Below, piece by piece: positions 1 through 6,709 of a stretch of 64,000 nucleotides of DNA; position 1 is the stretch's first letter; every line of letters begins with the position of its first letter. The DNA is from CAYMZZ01 sp964395095. Its GTDB lineage: Bacteria; Bacteroidota; Bacteroidia; Chitinophagales; Chitinophagaceae. The stretch lies in assembly GCA_964395095.1 (NCBI GenBank), contig CAYMZZ010000009.1, positions 124,001 through 188,000 on the forward strand, given 5' to 3'. Both the position numbers and the translations under genes were made by a program. The notes under the pieces are model-generated. The model made no database searches. It worked only from the letters and a program-made list of their open reading frames with translations, and was not told where the DNA came from.

Positions 1-1
1 C

Positions 2-667
2 CTGCAGTCAGCGGAAACCTGTCTTCGCCTGCTCAACCGTATCGACGACTCTACACGTTATGCCCTGCCCGCACTTCAGGCGGTATTTGATTTTCCGGAT
101 TATCCATTTCGCCAGCGTTGGGTGCAGGAAGAATCGAAGATTTTTGCCGCCCTCGATGAATCGAAAGAACAGAAGCCTGATCGGGATTCGCTGCGAACAC
201 ATCCGGATTGCGAACAGCGGATTGCATGGCTGCAGGATTCCATCGTTGCCGGAGGAAAACTGTACCTGGCCGACGAAACGGCCTTTCAGAAATGGAAAGC
301 CGGACTGATGCCGGAAATGCTCGAATATAGCTTTCAACGAAAAGAACTTAGCCGCCATCTCTACCTGGCTTTGCAATTGATGCAGGATGAAAAATACGAG
401 CGCTATGCAGCCTTCTCTGTCGCGCGCTGCCTCAACCTGCTGTTTGAGCAACAACAAAGGCACCTGCTGGGCAAAGTCATCGATACCGAAGGTCCGGAGC
501 ATAGCGCAGGCTACAACCTGCTACTGAGGTTGCTGGGAAGAATCCGTTTGCAAGAATTGGCGAACCTGAGTTTTCATTTTTGTCGGCGACATAAAGAACT
601 GGTGATGGATTGGCCCGAATTTGTGAAAGAAGCAAAACTGGCGGAATCCAGGGCGAAAGCCAATTAA
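2..667 (+). CDS. C-terminal part of an M48-metallopeptidase-like protein (5' end outside window)
   Basis: The frame is open from the first bases of the window, so the start codon lies upstream and only about 221 residues are visible. The segment THPDCEQRI, about 60 residues into the visible part, resembles the conserved THPxxxxRI stretch that follows the catalytic domain in M48 peptidases. The HExxH zinc motif would lie outside the window. The rest is helical and rich in Leu, Gln and Glu, with no membrane segment. It ends 79 nt before the next gene on the same strand. The M48 assignment rests on one short motif and is tentative; a general helical-repeat protein is the alternative. Confidence 0.6.
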   Translation: MQSAETCLRLLNRIDDSTRYALPALQAVFDFPDYPFRQRWVQEESKIFAALDESKEQKPDRDSLRTHPDCEQRIAWLQDSIVAGGKLYLADETAFQKWKAGLMPEMLEYSFQRKELSRHLYLALQLMQDEKYERYAAFSVARCLNLLFEQQQRHLLGKVIDTEGPEHSAGYNLLLRLLGRIRLQELANLSFHFCRRHKELVMDWPEFVKEAKLAESRAKAN

Positions 668-746
668 ACGGGGGAGGGGAAGACAACAATTATTTACCCA
701 TTAATCATTGATCATACAATTATTTTTTTCATTCAAGCACTCATCC

Positions 747-2285
747 ATGCGGAAACAAATCATCATCGCCATGCTTTGCCTGGCACCGGCTCTGTTGGGA
801 GCCCAGAACCTCACCTTTGAAAATGTACAAAAAGTAGTCTTGCGCAATTCCGACGCTATCCGCGAAGGTTCGCAGGTAAAGGGCTATTATTTTTTCTTTG
901 TAAGCGACAAGGTCGACAAGCGCAACAATGAGTACACCCTGCAAATTACCGATGCCAATCTGAAGAAACTGAAGGACATCAAGTTTGTGGACGGTAAGGA
1001 TGTGCGCATGCTCGAAAGTTCTTTCAACGGAGCTGATCTCATCTTCCTGCTTTACAATGAGAAGACCCGTATGATGGAATACCAGGTTTATGGGGCCGAC
1101 GGTAAGAAAAAGCATTTCTATAACCGCGAGCTGAGCAAAAAGGAGAACCGCTTTTTGGAGATGTCGTACCTGCAGGACGATGATGATAAAAATTATAAAG
1201 GGCTTTATCCTGTGGAAGGGAAGGGGTTTATTTCCCTGATGCCCAGCCGCGAGGATAAGGACTGGACCTTTCAGCTCGATTATTTTTCTACCGAGAAGAG
1301 AAAGCAATGGTCCTATATCCCTACCGAGGGCGCCAAGAAGTTTATTGGCGACTATCTGGGTACCCACAACGGGGTGGTATATCTGGAAGTGCTAAAGCTG
1401 AAGAACAATTTGGATCAGAAGCCCGACTCCTATTTGGTGGGCATCAGTCTCGAAACAGGTAAAATGCTGTTTGAAAAGAATACGGATAAGTCGAACCAGC
1501 GTTTTTATCCTGCCAGTCTTTCTGTTATCGACGGCGACAAGGCAGTTATTTTCGGAGAATATTTTGCGCCTAACGCGAATATCATGAAAGACAAGTCGCA
1601 GGGTTTTGCATTTTGGGGCATTGACGAAAAGGGTAATGTAACCAGCGAGAAGTACAATTCCTGGGCCCTGGACCTGGGTCGGCACCTGGCCGTGAACTCC
1701 AAGGGTAAGATTGATGATTTTGGCTTTATGTATCTGCAGAATATGATACAGACCGAGGATGGCAGCATATACGCTGTAGGGGAAGGCTATCAGAAAGCCG
1801 CCAGTGCGCTGGGCATCCTGACTACCGTTGCTTCCCGCGGCAATGGCTTGAGTGTAGTAAAACTGAAAGTAACCGACATGATCCTTATTCAGTTTGATAA
1901 GGACTTTAATGTGAAGAAAGCCACCATTTTTGAAAAGAATCCCAATAAATGGGAACTACCCGGTGGTTATGAGTTAGTGAGCACGATTATGATCGGCAAA
2001 ATCATTCGCACGTATGGAGGTTTTGATTACGCATATACCCAGGTAAGTAAAGATAAGAGTGCCTTCAATGTGTACTATACCGATTATGTTCGCGGCAAAG
2101 ATTTCAAGGGTGGCACTTTCAATTCCATCAATTATGCCGATGGTAAAATCACCACCGACCGCTTTAATATTCCCGGAGGCGCCACGCAATCCGTAGTATT
2201 GCCCGCACAACAGGGCCAGGTATTGGTGTTGGATTATTTCAAAAAGAAAAAGACCATTGAGGCGAGGTTTGAGAAAATGAATTGA
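747..2285 (+). CDS. secreted protein of unknown function, about 512 aa
   Basis: The ATG at 747 is chosen because it begins a clear signal peptide (MRKQ, a hydrophobic core, then ALLGAQ). An upstream TTG at 708 would put extra residues before the signal. No known domain is recognised. The mature part is rich in aromatic residues, Lys and Asp, with short repeated patterns of beta-strand character suggesting a propeller or beta-rich fold. There is no type IX sorting tail and no lipobox, so a periplasmic location is most likely. A heptanucleotide repeat array begins 5 nt after its TGA stop. The reading frame is convincing from length, signal peptide and codon pattern; the function is unknown. Confidence 0.85.
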   Translation: MRKQIIIAMLCLAPALLGAQNLTFENVQKVVLRNSDAIREGSQVKGYYFFFVSDKVDKRNNEYTLQITDANLKKLKDIKFVDGKDVRMLESSFNGADLIFLLYNEKTRMMEYQVYGADGKKKHFYNRELSKKENRFLEMSYLQDDDDKNYKGLYPVEGKGFISLMPSREDKDWTFQLDYFSTEKRKQWSYIPTEGAKKFIGDYLGTHNGVVYLEVLKLKNNLDQKPDSYLVGISLETGKMLFEKNTDKSNQRFYPASLSVIDGDKAVIFGEYFAPNANIMKDKSQGFAFWGIDEKGNVTSEKYNSWALDLGRHLAVNSKGKIDDFGFMYLQNMIQTEDGSIYAVGEGYQKAASALGILTTVASRGNGLSVVKLKVTDMILIQFDKDFNVKKATIFEKNPNKWELPGGYELVSTIMIGKIIRTYGGFDYAYTQVSKDKSAFNVYYTDYVRGKDFKGGTFNSINYADGKITTDRFNIPGGATQSVVLPAQQGQVLVLDYFKKKKTIEARFEKMN

Positions 2286-2290
2286 GGAAG

Positions 2291-2400
2291 TTGTAAGTGG
2301 TAAGTAGTAAGTAGTTAGTTGAGTTCGTGAGGCGTGAGACGTGAGACGTGAGGCGTGAATCGTGAGGCGTGAGACGTGAGACGTGAATCGTGAGGCGTGA
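2291..2400 (+). repeat. heptanucleotide stop-codon array
   Basis: The array begins 5 nt after the stop of the preceding gene. It starts with TTGTAAG, TGGTAAG, TAGTAAG, TAGTTAG, passes a 5-nt irregularity, and continues as eleven units of the form NNCGTGA (TTC, GGC, GAC or ATC before GTGA) from 2324 to 2400. Each unit carries TAA, TAG or TGA at a matching position, so stops fall in all three plus-strand frames. The minus strand stays open and gives spurious long antisense frames. Confidence 0.9.
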
Positions 2401-2505
2401 GTCTCGCCGTGGCGGATGAATCGTCGTGGGGGCGAGAATCGAAACCAAGCCCCGGAGGGGCGATATATGCGAGGGTCGTCCGCGAGGGCGATCCTTGGTG
2501 CGAGA
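2401..2505. repeat. REP-like triple stem-loop element, copy 1
   Basis: This is an element of about 105 bp embedded between heptad arrays. Reading left to right it has a short TCGCC/GGCGG hairpin, a GCCCC-gga-GGGGC hairpin, and a third stem of GGGTCGTCC against GGGCGATCC around a four-base loop, ending in CCTTGGTGCG. A near-identical copy lies at 2548, a truncated one at 2701 and a diverged one at 5630. The architecture resembles REP/BIME elements mobilised by REP-associated tyrosine transposases (RAYT). No such transposase gene is in the window. Confidence 0.8.
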
Positions 2506-2547
2506 GGCGTGAGACGTGAATCGTGAATCGTGAATCGTGAGGCGTGA
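2506..2547 (+). repeat. six heptads NNCGTGA between REP-like copies
   Basis: Six uninterrupted 7-bp units (GGCGTGA, GACGTGA, three ATCGTGA, GGCGTGA) link copies 1 and 2 of the triple stem-loop element. The start-to-start distance of those copies is 147 bp, an exact multiple of 7. Confidence 0.9.
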
Positions 2548-2658
2548 GTCTCGCCGTGGCGGATGAATCGTCGAGGGGCGAGAATCGAAACCAAGCCCCG
2601 GAGGGGCGATATATGCGAGGGTCGTCCGCGAGGGCGATCCTTGGTGCGAGAGGCGAGA
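2548..2658. repeat. REP-like triple stem-loop element, copy 2
   Basis: This is nearly identical to the copy at 2401, with the same three hairpins, the same left end (GTCTCGCCGTGGCGG) and the same right end (CCTTGGTGCGAG). It differs by a 1-2 nt indel in the first spacer and a duplicated GAGGC at the right edge. The near-identity suggests recent duplication or gene conversion. Confidence 0.8.
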
Positions 2659-2700
2659 GGCGTGAGGCGTGAATCGTGAGGCGTGAGGCGTGAGACGTGA
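2659..2700 (+). repeat. six heptads NNCGTGA
   Basis: Six consecutive 7-bp units (GGCGTGA, GGCGTGA, ATCGTGA, GGCGTGA, GGCGTGA, GACGTGA) follow copy 2 and lead into the truncated third copy. Confidence 0.9.
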
Positions 2701-2732
2701 GACTCGCCGTGGCGGATGAATCGTCGAGGGGC
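2701..2732. repeat. REP-like element, truncated copy 3
   Basis: Only the left 32 bp of the triple stem-loop element is present, from GACTCGCCGTGGCGG through TCGAGGGGC. After that the sequence becomes unrelated. The break coincides with the start of the upstream region of the following lipoprotein gene. Confidence 0.7.
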
Positions 2733-2769
2733 CTGCCGGATTTATATGGAAATTGCTACCTATTTCATC

Positions 2770-2801
2770 AAAGGCGCATGACTAAATTCATGCGCCTTTT
2801 T
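2770..2801 (+). promoter_or_regulatory. perfect 12-bp hairpin with U-run covering the start codon
   Basis: AAAGGCGCATGA (2770-2781) and TCATGCGCCTTT (2788-2799) are perfect complements around the 6-nt loop CTAAAT, followed by two more T. It looks like an intrinsic terminator, but both candidate ATG codons of the next gene (2778 and 2790) lie inside its arms. It could terminate incoming transcription, or close off translation initiation in a transcript that starts upstream. Confidence 0.6.
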
Positions 2802-3638
2802 AGTGTGGTTACAATCCTGGGGCTGTTATCCTGCCAAAGCCATTCTTCGATAACGGAACAGGATAGCAGTCCCCAGGTCCTGATACAACAAGAGGAATCA
2901 CCTGGCAACCCCGACAGCATCCGCACCATCCATGTGCTTGTAGCGCTTTGCGACAATAAATACCAGGGCATTGTACCAGTGCCGGCCGGTATTGGTAATG
3001 GACAGAATGCTCGAACTAATCTATATTGGGGAGCGGGTTATGGCATCAAAACCTACTTTAACAAAAGTAAAGAGTGGAAACCCGTAAAGGAAGAGTTCTC
3101 CATTTCAAATACTGGACCTAAGGGAATGATACTGGAGTCCATCCTGTTCAGGCATGTGAGCGAGCCAGTTTATCTTTTGGCTGAGGCATACAACGGTAAA
3201 TTTATTGATACTACCATAGGTGACTTTCTTCAGTCCGCAGCGGGAAACCTGGCAAGGCAGGTATTTTTTCCAGATAATAGCACCCTGCACTTTGCTGGCA
3301 AAGCTAACCTGGTAGCCTATATCGGTCACAATGGTCTGATGGATTTTGATATGCCTGTTCCTGGAAAAGTGGACGATAGCCGCAAGCGCGAACTAATTAT
3401 TCTGGCTTGCTATAGCAAACCATATTTTACGCCACACGTGAAAGCGACAGGCGCTAAGCCCTTACTTTGGTCCACTCATTTAATGGCACCGGAAGCTTAT
3501 ATACTTCATGATGGTCTTCGTGAATGGGTAGCGAAAAAACCTGACGCAGTAATCCGGGAAGCGGCAGCCATGGCCTATTCAAAATACCAGCGCTGCAGCA
3601 AGAAGGCGGCGATGAATTTGTTGGTAACGGGAGAATAG
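2778..3638 (+). CDS. lipoprotein with caspase-like (clan CD) His/Cys dyad pattern
   Basis: The protein has 286 residues. The N-terminus (MTKFMRLFSVV...GLLSC) is a lipoprotein signal with the lipid-accepting Cys near residue 19; ATG 2790 is an equally good start. After a low-complexity linker, a strand at residues 51-58 (IHVLVALCDN) is followed by a long alpha/beta region. The sequence then gives LVAYIGHNGL (His184) and, about 27 residues later, ELIILACYS (Cys211). That order and spacing of a His after a hydrophobic strand and a Cys after the next strand is typical of caspase-fold peptidases such as C14 and gingipain relatives. The assignment is by pattern only. The gene stands alone on its strand and is followed by a sense heptad array; its start codons lie in a hairpin. 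Confidence 0.75.
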   Translation: MTKFMRLFSVVTILGLLSCQSHSSITEQDSSPQVLIQQEESPGNPDSIRTIHVLVALCDNKYQGIVPVPAGIGNGQNARTNLYWGAGYGIKTYFNKSKEWKPVKEEFSISNTGPKGMILESILFRHVSEPVYLLAEAYNGKFIDTTIGDFLQSAAGNLARQVFFPDNSTLHFAGKANLVAYIGHNGLMDFDMPVPGKVDDSRKRELIILACYSKPYFTPHVKATGAKPLLWSTHLMAPEAYILHDGLREWVAKKPDAVIREAAAMAYSKYQRCSKKAAMNLLVTGE

Positions 3639-3640
3639 TG

Positions 3641-3672
3641 ATCGTGAGGCGTGAGGCGTGAATCGTGAACGT
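3641..3672 (+). repeat. heptanucleotide stop-codon array
   Basis: The units ATCGTGA, GGCGTGA, GGCGTGA, ATCGTGA begin 2-4 nt after the TAG stop of the upstream lipoprotein gene, in sense orientation to it. The array meets an oppositely oriented array belonging to the convergent gene. Confidence 0.85.
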
Positions 3673-3690
3673 GTCACCGCTTACCCATAA

Positions 3691-3730
3691 CTTATAACCT
3701 ACAACTTAAAACTTACAACTCCACTTACCC
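3691..3730 (-). repeat. heptanucleotide stop-codon array
   Basis: Read on the minus strand, the TAA stop of the TPR gene is itself part of GGGTAAG. It is followed by TTGTAAG, TTTTAAG, TTGTAGG and TTATAAG. Orientation is sense to the gene that ends here. Confidence 0.85.
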
Positions 3731-4375
3731 CGGAATTCTCGAAATATACTTCTCAATCTGCTTAATCTGATCCACAATCTGTGGCGTAGTGGGTTTGGCG
3801 GCTTTGGCTTTGCGGAAGAAATCCTTCGCTGCGCGAAATTCGCGCTTATTCATCATGAGGCTGCACATTTGCAGGTAGGCGGCCGCTTCGTTTTCTTTAT
3901 CGGGAAGACCTTTTCGTATCGCATTGCGAATATGACCCTCTGCCGCGCGCAGGTCATTTTTCTGCATGGCCAGCATACCCATTTGCAGCAGGCTCGCGCC
4001 TTCTGCTTCCTTCATAGGCATACCCAGGTCAAGCCCCTTCTTCATCATTTTTTCGGCGCCATCAAAGTCCTGTTTCATCATCGCGATATTGCCCTTGAGG
4101 GTATAATACACCGAACGGATGGGCTTATACAGCAGGTTGGGAAACCGGATGGAATTGATCACTTTTTCCGCACCATCCATATCACCACTCTCCATATACT
4201 CCTGTATCAGGCGCAGGGGGCCAAAGAAGAAATGACCCAATATCAGGATTAAACCAATGAAATACAGCGGAAAAGCAGGCCAGAAGCCGGCGCTATAGTT
4301 CACATATCCGCCCAATGCGGCCAGCACAATTCCAATCCAGAGGCGGTATTTGATCAGGAGGTTATAATACTTCAT
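3725..4375 (-). CDS. membrane-anchored TPR-repeat protein
   Basis: The ATG at 4375 (MKYYNLL) gives 216 residues; the extension further upstream has no signal character. Two hydrophobic segments at about residues 8-26 and 30-50 form a membrane hairpin. Residues 60-210 are helical pairs rich in Ala, Met and Gly (for example YTLKGNIAMMKQDFDGAEKMM and LQMGMLAMQKNDLRAAEGHI), typical of three to four tetratricopeptide repeats. TPR domains mediate protein-protein contacts; no partner is identifiable from the neighbours. It is probably anchored in the inner membrane with the TPR domain in the cytoplasm. Confidence 0.85.
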   Translation of the reverse strand: MKYYNLLIKYRLWIGIVLAALGGYVNYSAGFWPAFPLYFIGLILILGHFFFGPLRLIQEYMESGDMDGAEKVINSIRFPNLLYKPIRSVYYTLKGNIAMMKQDFDGAEKMMKKGLDLGMPMKEAEGASLLQMGMLAMQKNDLRAAEGHIRNAIRKGLPDKENEAAAYLQMCSLMMNKREFRAAKDFFRKAKAAKPTTPQIVDQIKQIEKYISRIPG

Positions 4376-4487
4376 ACACGTAATTGAGGCGGCAAAGTTA
4401 ATGCTTCCCGGCAATAGAAAGCCCCCTATTTCCAACCCTCAAATTCTCAAATATTCTAATTTACCATTCTGCCTGCCGCGAGGCTGC

Positions 4488-5531
4488 TCAGCTCTCCTCA
4501 TCATAATAGATCTTATAATACTTCCTCCCCGTTTCGTCCACGCCTTTTTCAATCAGGTCGCGCCGGCCATGGATATAGATATGGAAGTTACGGTCGAGTT
4601 TTAGCACCGATTTAAACACACGCTGCTGCTTCTTCACTGCCGCCAGGTGGATGTCGAATTCGTCGCCGATTTCGAACTGCCTGGCCTGCTGAAAATTACG
4701 CTTGTGATCCATAAAAGCTTCCACCACTTCCGGGTGGTGAATCACTTCTTCGGCAAACTCCTGCAGGCTAAACTGTTCATGGGTTTTGAAATAGTCGATG
4801 GAGCGGTTGAGCAGGTCGGCCTGGTCGGTTTTGGATACCTCAAATTTCTCCGGATACTCTTCGGTGATAAAATGCTTGCAGAGGCTGAGGTACTTGTCGG
4901 TCTGGTTATAGCTGTCGGCCAGGGGGCTGACCTGTAGAAAATCCTGCACCCAGAATTTAGCCTCATCTCCCTTATTGGTGTTGTCAACAACAAGGCACTG
5001 AAAGCCTTCCGCCGTATCGGTATGAAAGATCAGGCAGGCTTTATCGGGCTTTTGGATATTGATACCGTCTTCATGGCTGAGTGTCCAGCGCTTTTGGCTA
5101 TAGCGGGGCTGCAGGTAGCTGTCCTTGTTTTCCGTTTTGCAAAGGCCGATGGCTTTCACCGTGCGGTCTTCGAAGGGTACGTTATCGAAAAGCGCCACAT
5201 ACAACTCACCGCTCTTGATGCGAACATGGGTGCTCTTGCTATGCAGGAATCCGGCCAGCAGGCGGCTTTGTTCCAGCAGGGAGTCGGGGTTTTCGAAGAG
5301 CGCGGCGGCATAGCTGTACACTTCGTTGAGCGCGATATCGCTCAGGTGGGTGAAACGGTAGCGCTCGTTTTCGTTGAAGTGGCCCACAAGGTAGCGCAGC
5401 AGCAGCTTTTGGGTCATTTCGTCTTCCACATCGAGCAGCGCATCGCTCAGGCTTAGTTCCTCTCCGCGCGTGGGGTTGCCGGTCAGGTGCAGGGCGATGC
5501 CCTTTAGTTCTATTTGGTCAGTTTTAATCAC
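4488..5531 (-). CDS. nucleoid-associated protein, NdpA/YejK (NA37) family
   Basis: The protein has 347 residues from a GTG start at 5531 (MIKTDQIELKGIALHL). The frame is open further upstream, but that part is heptad repeat DNA reading as a repetitive peptide, so the GTG is preferred. The N-terminus, a conserved middle (LFDNVPFEDRTVKAIGLCKTE, KACLIFHTD, CLVVDNTNKGDEAKFW) and the C-terminal basic segment match the 37-kDa nucleoid-associated family (Pfam NA37). Family members bind DNA in the nucleoid. The gene is transcribed toward the TPR gene with a gap of about 110 nt and could be co-transcribed with it. Confidence 0.88.
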   Translation of the reverse strand: MIKTDQIELKGIALHLTGNPTRGEELSLSDALLDVEDEMTQKLLLRYLVGHFNENERYRFTHLSDIALNEVYSYAAALFENPDSLLEQSRLLAGFLHSKSTHVRIKSGELYVALFDNVPFEDRTVKAIGLCKTENKDSYLQPRYSQKRWTLSHEDGINIQKPDKACLIFHTDTAEGFQCLVVDNTNKGDEAKFWVQDFLQVSPLADSYNQTDKYLSLCKHFITEEYPEKFEVSKTDQADLLNRSIDYFKTHEQFSLQEFAEEVIHHPEVVEAFMDHKRNFQQARQFEIGDEFDIHLAAVKKQQRVFKSVLKLDRNFHIYIHGRRDLIEKGVDETGRKYYKIYYDEES

Positions 5532-5555
5532 GGGAGGGCGAAGATAGCGTGGAAG

Positions 5556-5617
5556 TTTTAAGTTGTAAGTAGTAAGTTGTAAGTTGAAAGTAGTTAGTTG
5601 TAAGTAGGTGTTCGTGA
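5556..5617 (+). repeat. heptanucleotide stop-codon array
   Basis: Units are TTTTAAG, TTGTAAG, TAGTAAG, TTGTAAG, TTGAAAG, TAGTTAG, TTGTAAG, a 6-nt unit, then TTCGTGA. The succession from TTGTAAG-type to CGTGA-type units through TTCGTGA repeats the order seen at 2291-2337. Unlike most arrays it is not preceded by a plus-strand gene. It lies upstream of, and antisense to, the NdpA-like gene. Confidence 0.85.
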
Positions 5618-5629
5618 GACTTATGGCGC

Positions 5630-5707
5630 GTGCCTCACCCAAGGCGGGTGAATCGAAGCCCCGAAGGGGCGATATACGTTAGGGTCGTCCGTAAGGGCGA
5701 CCCTTGG
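5630..5707. repeat. REP-like triple stem-loop element, diverged copy 4
   Basis: It shows the same order of three hairpins as the copies at 2.4-2.7 kb: CACCC-aaggc-GGGTG, then GCCCC-gaa-GGGGC, then GGGTCGTCC-gtaa-GGGCGACCC, ending in CTTGGTGCG. The spacer after the first hairpin is shorter. Base changes in the stems are largely compensated, which suggests that the folded form matters. Confidence 0.8.
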
Positions 5708-5770
5708 TGCGTGAGGCGTGAATGGTGAATCGTGAGGCGTGAGGCGTGAGACATGAATCGTGAGACGTGA
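5708..5770 (+). repeat. nine heptads, mostly NNCGTGA
   Basis: Nine uninterrupted units from TGCGTGA to GACGTGA include the variants ATGGTGA and GACATGA. With the REP-like element and the array at 5556 it forms the same composite cassette (array, hairpins, array) seen at 2.3-2.7 kb. Confidence 0.88.
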
Positions 5771-5820
5771 GTATAGCGTGTTGAATTTGTCAATTGAAAA
5801 GACCACCAGCTCCACAAAAA

Positions 5821-5888
5821 CCTTAAACGCTAAACCTTAAACTTTAAACAAATCAACAAATCAACAAATATCCAAATTCGCAAATCAG
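5821..5888 (-). repeat. octad plus heptad stop-codon array
   Basis: Read on the minus strand from the stop of the VOC gene, there are five 8-bp units beginning near TTTG (including TTTGTTGA twice), the first containing the TGA stop. Four 7-bp units follow: TTTAAAG, TTTAAGG, TTTAGCG and TTTAAGG. Both unit lengths rotate stop codons through all three frames. Confidence 0.8.
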
Positions 5889-6346
5889 CTTCCATAATCA
5901 TCATTCACCTCAATCCAGTATCCATCCGGATCGCGGAACCAGATCTGTTTTTTACCATCGGGGCGGGTGGTGATTTGCCCCTTTTGACCCGGCCAGTTTT
6001 CGAAGGAGATCCTGGCTTTGTTGAGCTTGTCGATAAAAGCATCCAGATCGGGTACTGAAAAGCAGAGATGGTTATTTTTATTTTTTTCGATGGGCTGGCT
6101 GGCGCCGCTGATCACATGCAGTTGCCCCAGGCCGCCGAGGCTGAACCAGGCGTGCATACCATCGCGGAAAGGCTCCGGAATACTGTCGAGCCCGACGAGG
6201 TCGCGATAGAACCGGGCGCTGGTTTCCAGATCGGCTACATAAATGGCGATATGGTTGAGCCGCGGCCGCGCCTGTGCCGCCAGCTCGGGAGATGCCTGGG
6301 TTAAACTCATGATAATCAAAAATAAGCAGCGGATTCGGGCTAACAT
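5885..6346 (-). CDS. exported VOC (glyoxalase/bleomycin-resistance fold) protein
   Basis: The protein has 153 residues from ATG 6346 (MLARIRCLFLII...). The first 25 or so residues form a probable signal peptide. A single VOC module follows: LNHIAIYVADLETSARFYRD with the first metal-ligand His, a central strand with the NHLCFSVPDLDAFI segment (second His), and FRDPDGYWIEVND, where the Glu of WIEV is the usual third ligand. VOC proteins bind a divalent metal and act as isomerases, dioxygenases or resistance proteins; the substrate cannot be read from the sequence. An exported VOC protein is less common than a cytosolic one. Its stop codon lies inside an 8-bp repeat. Confidence 0.88.
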   Translation of the reverse strand: MLARIRCLFLIIMSLTQASPELAAQARPRLNHIAIYVADLETSARFYRDLVGLDSIPEPFRDGMHAWFSLGGLGQLHVISGASQPIEKNKNNHLCFSVPDLDAFIDKLNKARISFENWPGQKGQITTRPDGKKQIWFRDPDGYWIEVNDDYGS

Positions 6347-6420
6347 AGAGCTTGATTTTATTGCCGTACAAGTTAGGCAAAATTGGAGGGAAAGCGTTAG
6401 TTTTGCCAACCTTTGGAGAG

Positions 6421-6539
6421 TTTAAAGTTGAAAGTTTAAGGTTTAAAGTTGAAAGTTTAGGGTTCAACTTGCGGGCAAGAGTGATGGTTTTAAAGCTATC
6501 GTTTCTCATAACCTTAAACCCTAAACTTTAAACCCTAAA
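6421..6539. repeat. inverted pair of heptad arrays
   Basis: Six plus-oriented units (TTTAAAG, TTGAAAG, TTTAAGG, TTTAAAG, TTGAAAG, TTTAGGG; 6421-6462) face four minus-oriented units (CCTTAAA, CCCTAAA, CTTTAAA, CCCTAAA; 6512-6539) across about 50 bp. The arms could pair as a long imperfect hairpin. The pair lies between the start of the VOC gene and the tRNA, so here the array is not at a gene 3' end. Confidence 0.85.
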
Positions 6540-6545
6540 CTCCCA

Positions 6546-6617
6546 GGTCCCGTAGTTCAATGGATAGAATAGAAGTTTCCTAAACTTTTGATGCAGGTTC
6601 GATTCCTGCCGGGACTA
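6546..6617 (+). tRNA. tRNA-Arg (anticodon CCT)
   Basis: A full cloverleaf can be drawn over 72 nt. The acceptor is GGTCCCG / CGGGACT with a G-T closing pair, followed by TA and a D arm of GTTC / GAAT. The anticodon stem is GAAGT / ACTTT with loop TTCCTAA (anticodon CCT). There is a 4-nt variable region and a T arm GCAGG-TTCGATT-CCTGC. The discriminator is A and CCA is not encoded, as is usual in Bacteroidota. It reads AGG arginine codons. A GC hairpin follows at 6643. Confidence 0.95.
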
Positions 6618-6642
6618 CAAATTTTCAAAATTTTCCGCGTGA

Positions 6643-6661
6643 AAGGCCCATTGTGGGCCTT
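6643..6661 (+). terminator. probable terminator of tRNA-Arg
   Basis: AAGGCCCA-ttg-TGGGCCTT is a perfect 8-bp stem with a 3-nt loop, 26 nt after the tRNA. The T-run after it is weak (TCATTG), so termination strength is uncertain. Confidence 0.55.
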
Positions 6662-6709
6662 CATTGTTTCTGATTCTCCGTACCATTGCAACTTTCGAAA
6701 AAGTATAGT

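Noticed and set aside
1974..2594. Long minus-strand frame (about 200 aa) reading HASRFTIHDSRLT-like repeats
   Set aside because: It is the antisense reading of the heptad arrays, which lack stops on that strand, and it overlaps the 3' end of the real plus-strand gene. The peptide repeats with 7-residue period only because 21 nt is three units. The same applies to frames at 2239-2448 and 5621-5817.
2291..2732. CRISPR array
   Set aside because: Units are 7 bp and contiguous with no unique spacers; no cas genes are nearby.
6512..6539. CCCTAAA units resembling plant-type telomere repeats
   Set aside because: Only four degenerate units in a bacterial intergenic region, mixed with CCTTAAA and CTTTAAA; they belong to the heptad repeat class.
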